Shown piece by piece: positions 1-5,309 of a DNA stretch of 5,309 bases (position 1 is the stretch's first letter; the number at the start of each line of letters is the position of its first letter). The DNA comes from Dehalococcoidia bacterium (lineage in GTDB: Bacteria > Chloroflexota > Dehalococcoidia > Dehalococcoidales > G020351185). A program made the translations under genes and the position numbers. The stretch is from the NCBI GenBank assembly GCA_030635945.1, contig DAOVXW010000053.1, positions 1 through 5,309 on the forward strand, given 5' to 3'. The notes beneath the pieces are model-generated. The model was not told the DNA's origin, searched no databases, and was given only the letters and a program-made list of their open reading frames with translations.

Positions 1-582
1 ATCCTTTACGGTGAGTATCTGTTTTATGGATAACATGGCACCCAGCAGTCCCCGCGCCTTGCCGATACGTCCTCCCTTTGCCAGATATTTCAGGGTTTCA
101 AAATAGATGACCATATGTGAACGGGGGATGCTCTTGTTAACTAAATCCATAACTTCATCGAGGCTGGCGCCAGCCTGGGCTGCCTGGGCGGCGGCAATAA
201 CTATTAGACCGAGGCCCATAGCCATCTTCTGCGAGTCTATCACCTCAATGCGGCATTTTTTGTTTACCATATCCCTGGCATTGGTGGCTGATTGGTAGGT
301 ACCGCTGAGTTTGCTGGAAATAACGATTGTCAGAATTTCATCGGTTTCTTCAGCCAACTTATTATAGACATCGGCAAATGCCCCCGGCGCCGGCTGGGTG
401 GTGGTGGGGAATATAGCCTCTTTTTCCAGCCTGCGGTAGAATTCATCGGTGCTGATTTCTACCCGGTCGAGGAATGCTTCGTGACCGAAGAAAACGGTTA
501 GCGGTATCACGGTAATACCCAGTTCCTGGGCCAGATCGCTCGTTATATCGGAAGTGCTGTCGGTGACTATCTTGACTGCCAT
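1..582 (-). CDS. DegV/FakB-family fatty-acid-binding protein, 3' end missing
   Basis: This is the first 194 codons of a DegV-family protein, read from ATG at 582-580; the frame is open through position 1, so the C-terminal third or so is outside the window. The family (FakB in Firmicutes) binds a fatty acid and presents its carboxylate to the kinase FakA, giving acyl-phosphate for phospholipid synthesis. Visible family motifs are TDSTSD (residues 7-12), the ligand-pocket TTTQPAPG (60-67), SSKLSGTYQSA (89-99, with the expected serine at 93), VIDSQKMAMG (114-123) and YLAKGGRIGKA (166-176). The start is well supported: a perfect AGGAGG sits 7 nt upstream and the protein begins with the usual MAVKIVTDS. 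It follows the fakA-like gene by 24 bp on the same strand, which suggests co-transcription and a cognate partner. Family assignment is near certain. The fatty-acid role is inferred from the family and the neighbour; the bound lipid cannot be read from sequence. Confidence 0.93.
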   Translation of the reverse strand, partial: MAVKIVTDSTSDITSDLAQELGITVIPLTVFFGHEAFLDRVEISTDEFYRRLEKEAIFPTTTQPAPGAFADVYNKLAEETDEILTIVISSKLSGTYQSATNARDMVNKKCRIEVIDSQKMAMGLGLIVIAAAQAAQAGASLDEVMDLVNKSIPRSHMVIYFETLKYLAKGGRIGKARGLLGAMLSIKQILTVKD

Positions 583-589
583 ATTAAAA

Positions 590-595
590 CCTCCT
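590..595 (-). promoter_or_regulatory. Consensus Shine-Dalgarno site of the DegV/FakB gene
   Basis: AGGAGG on the minus strand lies 7 nt before ATG 582-580, inside the 24-bp gap after the fakA-like stop codon (609-607). It fixes the DegV start. It is much stronger than the site ahead of fakA, so the binding protein may be translated more efficiently than the kinase; that is inference. Confidence 0.85.
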
Positions 596-606
596 GTATA
601 ATTCTT

Positions 607-2247
607 CTATTCGACGGAAATGATATATTCGTAATGCGGTTGCCCGCTATTGACGACTTCGACTTGAAGGTTGGGATATTGTGCCGAGATATTATTATTT
701 ATTTCTTTTGCTTCAGCTTCACTGGCATCGGCACCATAGTAGATGGTAACGACGTCGGCTTTCGCCAACTCGGCCCTGTCAAACGTGCCGTTTACAACAT
801 CGGTTGTCTTATCGCCTACGGCTATAAGGGTTCCATCCAGGAAGCCAATGGCCTGCTTCTTTTTGATGACAAGACCATCCAACTTGGTGGAGCGAACGGC
901 GCGTGTAATTTCAATGGATTTCACTGTCGACAATGCTTCTGTCATGATACCGACGTTTGTTTCAAAATCAGCTTCGTAATCAAAAGCCAAAAGTGCGGCT
1001 ACGCCCTGTGGTATTGTTTTTGATGGTACCACCCTGACCGTTTTCTCCGTAAGTGAATGAACCTGCCCGGCGGTGAGCACTATATTTTTATTATTGGGCA
1101 GAATAATAACCGTATCCGATGCCGATTGTTCCACTGCCTGGAGCAAATCCTTTGTGCTGGGGTTCATCGTCTGTCCGCCGGGGACAATAGCTGTTACTCC
1201 CAGGCTGGAAAAGACATCGCCGAGTTTGTCTCCGGGGACAACGGCGACTATAGCCATGCCGGTCGTCGGTGCTCTTTCCCTCTGCATCTCTAAAAAGTCC
1301 TGGTGCTGCTCATCCATATTGCGTATGCTGACGCCGTGCATTGTTCCCAGTGAGGCTGTATAGTGGATAACATTACCCGGATCCAGGGTATGTATATGAA
1401 TTCTGATTATTGTATCATTGCCGACCACAATAAGGGATTCGCCCTTACTATTGAGCTTCTTTCTCAGTTTATCCGGATCTAGGTCCTGTCCCTTGAGCAT
1501 AAACTCGGTGCAGTAACCGAAGGGAATCTCGTCAATAGCTACCCTTTCTGGTGCAGTAAAGACCATGGGAGTGAGAGGGATGCTGCTTTCTATCATCTGG
1601 GGTTTGCGGAACTGCAGCAGTTCCGCCTCGCCATTAAGGTAGCGCAGGGCACCTTCCAGCAGGGTATATAGACCCTGCCCTCCGGCGTCCACCACCCCGG
1701 CTTCTTTCAATACGGGGAGCAGGCGGGGAGTATTAGCCACCGATTCGTTAGCAGCGTTAACGGCTGCCTCCAATACAGATATCACATCGTTTTCCTTAGC
1801 TGCCTGTTCACGGGCAGCCGCCGAGGCGTCCTTAATGACGGTAAGGATGGTCCCCTCTACCGGATTGCTTAAACCCTTATACGCCATAACCGATGCCTGT
1901 GAAAGAGCATTAGCCAGGTCGCTGCCGTTAAAGATTTCCTTTTCGCTAAAACCCTGAGCCAGACCGCTCATTATCTGTGAAAGGATGACTCCGCTGTTGC
2001 CACGGGCACCCATCAGTGCTCCTCTCGCCATGGCTTGAGATACACTTGATACATTATTGTCAGCCGCCCGATCAGCTTCCTCAATAGTGGAATGCATGGT
2101 GAGCAGCATATTGGTCCCGGTATCACCGTCGGGAACAGGAAAGACGTTCAGGGCGTCTATATCCGAAACACTTTTCTCCAGCCAGTTGGTGGCGGCGGCA
2201 AACATTTCCCTGAAATCACGCCCATCATTAGTGCTAATTTGCTTCAT
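607..2247 (-). CDS. fakA: Fatty acid kinase subunit A (DAK2/YloV fusion protein)
   Basis: A 546-residue protein with the full FakA/YloV layout and the family's usual length of about 550. In characterised FakA the protein uses ATP to phosphorylate a fatty acid held by FakB, in the cytosol. The N-terminal DhaL (DAK2) ATP-binding domain spans about residues 10-205. It has FPVPDGDTGTNM (36-47) with the Mg-binding aspartates D40 and D42, GARGNSGVILSQ (80-91), NPVEGTILTV (128-137) and VVDAGGQGL (185-193). The middle domain keeps Cys246 and the HIHT pair His284/His286, matching the Cys-His-His zinc site described for S. aureus FakA. The C-terminal part (about 335-546) is the DegV-like fold, with GGQTMNPST and PNNKNI motifs. 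The ATG start fits homologues, which reach the DGDTGT motif after a similar number of residues, although the ribosome site (AAAGGGA, 12 nt upstream) is weak. The next gene encodes a FakB-type partner, supporting the assignment. The Asp23/YloU gene that often precedes yloV is absent. I see no frameshift or missing catalytic residue. Confidence 0.93.
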   Translation of the reverse strand: MKQISTNDGRDFREMFAAATNWLEKSVSDIDALNVFPVPDGDTGTNMLLTMHSTIEEADRAADNNVSSVSQAMARGALMGARGNSGVILSQIMSGLAQGFSEKEIFNGSDLANALSQASVMAYKGLSNPVEGTILTVIKDASAAAREQAAKENDVISVLEAAVNAANESVANTPRLLPVLKEAGVVDAGGQGLYTLLEGALRYLNGEAELLQFRKPQMIESSIPLTPMVFTAPERVAIDEIPFGYCTEFMLKGQDLDPDKLRKKLNSKGESLIVVGNDTIIRIHIHTLDPGNVIHYTASLGTMHGVSIRNMDEQHQDFLEMQRERAPTTGMAIVAVVPGDKLGDVFSSLGVTAIVPGGQTMNPSTKDLLQAVEQSASDTVIILPNNKNIVLTAGQVHSLTEKTVRVVPSKTIPQGVAALLAFDYEADFETNVGIMTEALSTVKSIEITRAVRSTKLDGLVIKKKQAIGFLDGTLIAVGDKTTDVVNGTFDRAELAKADVVTIYYGADASEAEAKEINNNISAQYPNLQVEVVNSGQPHYEYIISVE

Positions 2248-2293
2248 TGTTATGCTATTCCCTTTAAGCTGTATGCCAACCCTTCCTCTGCTC

Positions 2294-2322
2294 TTGTCAA
2301 TATTTGCTGACTATGATATTAT
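2294..2322 (+). promoter_or_regulatory. Sigma-70-type promoter of rpmB
   Basis: On the plus strand, TTGTCA (2294-2299, five of six matches to TTGACA) is followed after exactly 17 nt by TATTAT (2317-2322, five of six matches to TATAAT). A TG at 2314-2315 also forms an extended -10 (TGA-TATTAT). Transcription would start near 2329, giving a leader of about 50 nt before the rpmB ATG at 2379. The site lies in the 131-bp spacer between divergent fakA and rpmB, where a promoter is needed. The start site is inferred, not observed. Confidence 0.78.
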
Positions 2323-2323
2323 A
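2318..2323 (-). promoter_or_regulatory. Candidate -10 element for the fakA-degV operon
   Basis: A perfect TATAAT reads on the minus strand from 2323 to 2318, overlapping the rpmB -10 on the other strand by five bases. It would start transcription near 2311, leaving a leader of about 64 nt before the fakA ATG at 2247. No good -35 lies 16-18 nt upstream (the 17-nt position reads AGATTG), so an activator or a -35-independent mode would be needed. An alternative is TTGACA (2300-2295), a perfect -35 on the same strand, but its best partner is a poor TGGCAT (2278-2273, 16-nt spacer). The spacer must drive fakA somehow; which of the two is used is uncertain. Confidence 0.45.
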
Positions 2324-2328
2324 TTGCA

Positions 2329-2347
2329 GGGATTGTACACCAATCTT
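2329..2347. other. Inverted repeat in the rpmB leader and fakA upstream region
   Basis: GATTG (2331-2335) and CAATC (2341-2345) are perfect inverted arms around a 5-nt loop. Two further G-U pairs are possible in RNA (2330/2346 and 2329/2347). It falls at the predicted 5' end of rpmB mRNA and also where the -35 of the minus-strand TATAAT should be. It could be a short leader hairpin or a protein-binding site serving both genes. A five-base arm can occur by chance, so this is tentative. Confidence 0.3.
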
Positions 2348-2358
2348 GTGTCCAAGTC

Positions 2359-2366
2359 AAAGGGAG
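2359..2366 (+). promoter_or_regulatory. Ribosome binding site of rpmB
   Basis: AAAGGGAG lies 12 nt before ATG 2379, a long spacing with an imperfect core. It nevertheless supports that start. An in-frame upstream ATG at 2304 falls before the predicted transcription start, so it cannot be used by the promoter described for this gene. Confidence 0.6.
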
Positions 2367-2378
2367 AAATACCATTCT

Positions 2379-2567
2379 ATGAAATGTGAACTATGCGGTA
2401 AAACGCCTCAATTCGGTCACAATGTAAGTCATTCTAAACGCCATACCAACCGGCGCTGGATGCCCAATATCCACCCGGCTACAATAATAAAAGACGGTAA
2501 ATCGGTACGCCTTAACATGTGCACCAGGTGCCTGCGCACTCAGCATAAGTTAGCACGAACTGCTTAA
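2379..2567 (+). CDS. rpmB: 50S ribosomal protein L28, zinc-ribbon (four-cysteine) form
   Basis: This encodes a 62-residue L28, a small basic protein of the large ribosomal subunit; length and composition are normal for the family. It opens with MKCELCGKTPQFGHNVSHS, followed by the signature NRRWMPNI (24-31), the VRLNMCTRCLRT segment (43-54) and a basic tail. Two CxxC pairs, Cys3/Cys6 and Cys48/Cys51, make this the zinc-binding C+ version; some bacteria also carry a cysteine-free copy used under zinc limitation. ATG 2379 is chosen over the in-frame ATG 2304 because the protein then begins with the conserved CELCGK and because the promoter's -10 lies downstream of 2304. It is the only plus-strand gene here, divergent from fakA and convergent with argH, whose stop codon overlaps its own. 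The rpmB-beside-yloV arrangement is also known in Bacillus. Confidence 0.96.
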   Translation: MKCELCGKTPQFGHNVSHSKRHTNRRWMPNIHPATIIKDGKSVRLNMCTRCLRTQHKLARTA

Positions 2568-3952
2568 AATCCCCCTTTGTTTGACTTACCAATCATTTCC
2601 TTAGCTCTATCAATTGCTTTTTCTACCTGCTGTGGCGCCGTGCCACCGGCTATATTTCTGGCGGCAACGGACGACGATTTTGAAATGGCTAAAGCATCTT
2701 TGTTAAAGAGAGGGGAGAAGCGCTTGTATTCACTTAAGCTGAGCCGGTTGAGCGCCTTACCCGTTTCGGCGGCATAGCTTACCAATCTGGCGGTTATGCC
2801 GTGGGCATTCCTGAAGGTTTCTCCTCTGGATACAAGGTAATCGGCTAAATCGGTAGCCAGTATATAATCCCGGCTTGCCGCCCGCTCCATATTCTCCTTC
2901 TTAATTTTCAGGCTGGAAATCATACCGCTGAATACTTCCAGTGACGGTAAAAGCGTATCCACGCTATCAAATAAGGCTTCCTTATCCTCCTGCAAGTCTC
3001 GGTTATAGGACAGCGGCAGAGCTTTCATAGTTGTCAGCAGGGCTATCAGATTGCCGTAGGTGCGCCCCACCCTGCCTCTGGCAAGCTCGGCGACATCCGG
3101 ATTTTTCTTCTGCGGCATAATGCTGCTGCCGGTAGCATAGGCGTCGTCCAGCTCAATGAAACCAAACTCGGCTGATGACCATATGATAACCTCTTCCGCC
3201 AGCCGCGAGAGATGCATCATGCAGATGCTGGCGGCGGCAAGATATTCAATAACGAAATCCCTGTCGGAAACGGCATCCATGCTGTTGCGGCTTATCTGGC
3301 TGAATCCAAGCTCACGGGCCACAAAGTCGCGGTCGATATCATAAGCGACGCCGGCAAGGGCTCCGCTGCCGAGCGGCATAACATCGGTGCGTTTCAGGGC
3401 TTCGCCGAATCTTTCGGCATCTCTCTGGAACATTTCAAAATAAGCGAGCAGGTGATGGGCAAAGAGGACAGGTTGCGCCGTTTGCAGGTGAGTATAACCC
3501 GGCATAACCACGTCTTTGTTTTCTTCAGCCAGTTCTACCAGCGATTGCTGTAAAAACCTCAGCCGAACTACTGTTTCGGATATTGCCTCCTTTGTAAAAA
3601 GACGCATATCCAGGGCTACCTGGTCATTTCTGGAACGGGCTGTATGCAGCTTGCCTGCTATTTCGCCTGTAAGCTCAAATAGTCTGGATTCGATAGCCAT
3701 ATGTATATCTTCCAGCTCGGCTTTGAATTCAAATTTACCCTGCTCAATCTCGCCGGCAATGGAGGTTAAGTATTTTATGATGGTATTTGCATCCTGCTGC
3801 GGAATTATAGCCTGTTTGGCAAGCATTTTAGTGTGGGCGATACTGCCGGCTATGTCGTGACGATACAGGCGTTTATCAAAAGGCAGAGAGGAGGTATATT
3901 CAACAACCGGTTTGGCGGCTGGTGCATTGAAGCGGCTTCTTATATGACTCAT
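2564..3952 (-). CDS. argH: Argininosuccinate lyase
   Basis: A 462-residue member of the fumarase/aspartase superfamily that splits argininosuccinate into arginine and fumarate, the last step of arginine synthesis; it acts in the cytosol as a homotetramer. Family motifs are complete: SLPFDKRLYRHDIAGS (22-37), EDIHMAIE (81-88), LHTARSRNDQV (102-112), GYTHLQTAQP (152-161, with catalytic-region His155), and the mobile signature loop GSSIMPQKKNPD (275-286), which carries the catalytic serine. Length is normal (about 460). One oddity is the N-terminus: MSHIRSRF replaces the LWGGRF-type motif of most ArgH proteins, keeping only the Arg-Phe; I recall a similar start in Dehalococcoides-type ArgH. The ATG 3952-3950 has AGGAG overlapping the argG stop codon, 9 bp after argG ends, so translational coupling with argG is likely. 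Its stop overlaps the convergent rpmB stop. Confidence 0.97.
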   Translation of the reverse strand: MSHIRSRFNAPAAKPVVEYTSSLPFDKRLYRHDIAGSIAHTKMLAKQAIIPQQDANTIIKYLTSIAGEIEQGKFEFKAELEDIHMAIESRLFELTGEIAGKLHTARSRNDQVALDMRLFTKEAISETVVRLRFLQQSLVELAEENKDVVMPGYTHLQTAQPVLFAHHLLAYFEMFQRDAERFGEALKRTDVMPLGSGALAGVAYDIDRDFVARELGFSQISRNSMDAVSDRDFVIEYLAAASICMMHLSRLAEEVIIWSSAEFGFIELDDAYATGSSIMPQKKNPDVAELARGRVGRTYGNLIALLTTMKALPLSYNRDLQEDKEALFDSVDTLLPSLEVFSGMISSLKIKKENMERAASRDYILATDLADYLVSRGETFRNAHGITARLVSYAAETGKALNRLSLSEYKRFSPLFNKDALAISKSSSVAARNIAGGTAPQQVEKAIDRAKEMIGKSNKGGF

Positions 3953-3958
3953 TTCTTT

Positions 3959-3963
3959 CTCCT
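3959..3963 (-). promoter_or_regulatory. argH ribosome binding site overlapping the argG stop
   Basis: On the minus strand the argG stop TAG (3964-3962) runs directly into GAG, giving AGGAG at 3963-3959, six nt before the argH ATG (3952). Ribosomes finishing argG are therefore already on the argH initiation site, a typical arrangement for translational coupling and matched amounts of the two enzymes. Confidence 0.8.
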
Positions 3964-5173
3964 AGCCCTGTTTATCCTCTTCAGGAGGCTGTATCTGTGC
4001 CTGTGTTTTAACCGGCAGTCCCCAGATGTGGATAAAGCCGGCAGCGGCACTCTGGTCAAACTCATCACCTTTGTCATAGGTGGCTAAACTATGGCTGTAT
4101 AGCGAAAAAGGTGATTTACGACCAACGACACTGCATTTACCCTTGAATAATTTTAACCTTATCGTTCCGCTGACGAATCGTTGCGTTGATTGCACGTATG
4201 CCGTCAGGTCCTGATGTTGTGCGCTGAACCACAGTCCGTTGTAGGTCAGGTCGGCATACTCCAGGGCTACCATCTGCTTGAAGCGAAACTGCTGCTTTGA
4301 AAGGGTCAATGATTCCAGAGCCTGATGGGCTTCAAGCAATACCACCGCCGCCGGTGCTTCGTATATCTCCCTGGACTTTATGCCCACCAGCCGGTTTTCG
4401 ACAAGATCCATTCTACCGATGCCATGACCGCCGGCAATTTCATTCAGGCGTTGTACAAGGCTGATGCTTTTCATTTCATGTCCGTTCAATGATACCGGTA
4501 TGCCTTTATCAAAACCTATCTCTATATAGGCAGCTTCGTCCGGGGCGGCAGCGGGTGATCTGGTCCAGGAGAAGGCATCCTCCGGCGGCTCCAGCCAGGG
4601 GTCTTCCAGGACGCCGCATTCAACGCTCCTGCCCCACAAGTTTTCATCGATGGAATACGGGCTGGCAGATGTGATGGGTATCGGGATGCCATGACGCTGG
4701 GCATAGTCTATCGTTTCATCCCGGGTCATACCCCATTCCCTAGCGGGGGCTATGATTTTAAGCTCCGGCGCCAGAGAGGCGACTCCCACCTCGAATCTTA
4801 CCTGGTCATTTCCCTTGCCGGTACAGCCGTGCGCCACCGCCGATGCCCCCTCCTCCAGTGCCAGTTCGACTAATAGTTTGGCGATTAGAGGTCGGGAAAG
4901 GGCTGTAGCCAGTGGGTATTGTCCCTCATAAACGGCGTTAGCCTGGAGAGCCGGGAAAACGAAATTATCCACAAATATTTCCCTGACGTCTCTGACGAGC
5001 GCCTTACTGGCGCCGACCTTGAGCGCCTTACTGTTGATTGAAGAAAAATCCCGTTCGTTGCCGACATCGACAGTCAGGGTAATAACATCAAAGTTATAAT
5101 TTTCCTTAAGCCATTTTATGGCTACCGATGTATCAAGGCCACCACTATAAGCTAGTATTACTTTATCTGGCAT
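3962..5173 (-). CDS. argG: Argininosuccinate synthase
   Basis: This enzyme joins citrulline and aspartate with ATP (via a citrullyl-AMP intermediate) to give argininosuccinate, the substrate of the ArgH encoded next. The 403 residues match the usual length of about 400. The N-terminal ATP-pyrophosphatase domain has the PP-loop AYSGGLDTS (8-16), YPLATALSRPLIAK (86-99) and AHGCTGKGNDQVRFE (114-128). Further on are APAREW (142-147) and SPYSIDENLWGRSVE (171-185), followed by the C-terminal synthetase/multimerisation domain with GGHGIGR. I start at ATG 5173, not at the in-frame TTG at 5179: AAGGAAGG ends at 5180 and abuts the TTG, leaving no spacing, while the ATG is 6 nt downstream. A promoter-like AT-rich stretch lies immediately upstream, so argG is probably the first gene of an argGH unit, although a short open frame further upstream could belong to the same operon. 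Confidence 0.97.
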   Translation of the reverse strand: MPDKVILAYSGGLDTSVAIKWLKENYNFDVITLTVDVGNERDFSSINSKALKVGASKALVRDVREIFVDNFVFPALQANAVYEGQYPLATALSRPLIAKLLVELALEEGASAVAHGCTGKGNDQVRFEVGVASLAPELKIIAPAREWGMTRDETIDYAQRHGIPIPITSASPYSIDENLWGRSVECGVLEDPWLEPPEDAFSWTRSPAAAPDEAAYIEIGFDKGIPVSLNGHEMKSISLVQRLNEIAGGHGIGRMDLVENRLVGIKSREIYEAPAAVVLLEAHQALESLTLSKQQFRFKQMVALEYADLTYNGLWFSAQHQDLTAYVQSTQRFVSGTIRLKLFKGKCSVVGRKSPFSLYSHSLATYDKGDEFDQSAAAGFIHIWGLPVKTQAQIQPPEEDKQG

Positions 5174-5179
5174 TTTCAA

Positions 5180-5187
5180 CCTTCCTT
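5180..5187 (-). promoter_or_regulatory. argG ribosome binding site that fixes the ATG start
   Basis: AAGGAAGG reads on the minus strand from 5187 to 5180. It is directly adjacent to the possible TTG start (5179) but 6 nt before ATG 5173, so the ATG is the workable initiation codon and the protein is two residues shorter than the longest open frame suggests. Confidence 0.82.
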
Positions 5188-5195
5188 TGATTAAT

Positions 5196-5201
5196 ATTAT
5201 A
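5196..5201 (-). promoter_or_regulatory. Candidate -10 element of the argGH operon
   Basis: A perfect TATAAT reads on the minus strand at 5201-5196, within TATATAAT that is itself preceded by TGG (an extended -10-like context). No recognisable -35 sits 16-18 nt upstream; that stretch is only A/T-rich. Transcription would begin near 5189, giving a very short leader of about 16 nt that still contains the ribosome site. The placement is plausible, but AT-rich spacers yield such hexamers easily. Confidence 0.45.
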
Positions 5202-5240
5202 TACCATATTTAACCGTGTATTTTATAGTCCCGATGCAGA

Positions 5241-5309
5241 TTATTGCTTCCCAGGATTAAAATTGTTATCCAGAAATGCTAAGACCTGTGTACTTACCCC
5301 CTTGTGTTG
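5241..5309 (-). CDS. Possible C-terminal tail of an unrecognised gene
   Basis: One minus-strand frame is open from the window edge (5309) for 22 codons to TAA at 5243-5241, ending ...VLAFLDNNFNPGKQ. The other two minus-strand frames have stop codons within this stretch. Composition is protein-like, but 22 codons is too little to name a family, and a frame this short is open by chance fairly often. If real, it ends 67 bp before the argG start codon, on the same strand, and could be an upstream member of the arginine operon or an unrelated gene. No terminator hairpin is visible between it and argG. Confidence 0.25.
   Translation of the reverse strand, partial: QHKGVSTQVLAFLDNNFNPGKQ

Noticed and set aside
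634..1023. Long plus-strand open frame opposite fakA.
   Set aside because: It is a shadow of the fakA coding strand, with no ribosome site and no recognisable family; the other long antisense frames over argG and argH were rejected for the same reason.
2304..2378. N-terminal extension of L28 from the in-frame ATG at 2304.
   Set aside because: The extension has no L28 similarity, contains the promoter -10, and lies upstream of the predicted transcription start.
2521..2531. Palindrome GCACC-A-GGTGC near the end of rpmB, a possible argH terminator on the minus strand.
   Set aside because: The one-base loop cannot form without opening the stem, there is no U tract, and it encodes the conserved C-terminal cysteine region of L28.
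2632..2646. Hairpin GTGGC-N5-GCCAC just inside argH, a possible rpmB terminator.
   Set aside because: It has a five-base stem with no U tract after it on either strand and lies within well-conserved argH coding sequence.
5177..5179. TTG as the argG start codon, giving 405 residues.
   Set aside because: The ribosome binding site abuts it with no spacing, whereas ATG at 5173 has a 6-nt spacing and gives the usual MPDKV-type start.
5260..5271. Minus-strand GGATAACAATTT, identical to part of the E. coli lac operator.
   Set aside because: The flanking bases do not match lac or cloning-vector sequence on either side, so this is a chance 12-base match.

Overview
This is an ordinary housekeeping segment of a bacterial chromosome with five protein-coding genes. 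Four lie on the minus strand in two blocks and one lies on the plus strand between them. The best lineage guess is a Chloroflexota (Dehalococcoidia-like) anaerobe. It rests on the ArgH N-terminus (MSHIRSRF in place of the common WGGRF-type start), which I recall from Dehalococcoides-type ArgH, on the four-cysteine L28, and on the rpmB / DAK2-fusion / DegV neighbourhood. No marker gene settles it, and Firmicutes share the rpmB-yloV neighbourhood.

Layout from left to right. Positions 1-582 (minus) hold the first 194 codons of a DegV/FakB-family fatty-acid-binding protein whose 3' end lies outside the window. Just upstream in the same direction, 24 bp away, is a complete fakA/yloV-type gene (607-2247) encoding the DhaL-DegV-like fusion kinase that acts on FakB-bound fatty acids. 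Together they look like a two-gene fatty acid kinase operon. A 131-bp divergent spacer (2248-2378) separates fakA from rpmB (2379-2567, plus), which encodes a zinc-ribbon ribosomal protein L28. The spacer carries a near-consensus plus-strand promoter and a perfect TATAAT on the opposite strand that overlaps the plus-strand -10, so it may be a bidirectional promoter.

From the right, argG (3962-5173, minus) and argH (2564-3952, minus) form a tightly coupled pair with 9 bp between them and the argH ribosome binding site overlapping the argG stop codon. They encode the last two steps of arginine synthesis: citrulline to argininosuccinate to arginine. argH and rpmB converge with their stop codons overlapping in a shared TTAA, leaving no room for an intergenic terminator. 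Upstream of argG are an AT-rich promoter-like segment and a short open frame running off the window edge (5241-5309), which may be the tail of another gene.

I see no mobile element, CRISPR array, tRNA or rRNA, and no clear intrinsic terminator. Nothing here looks like a new defence or biosynthetic system. The points worth a second look are regulatory: the divergent promoter, the inverted repeat beside it, and the zero-length convergent junction.
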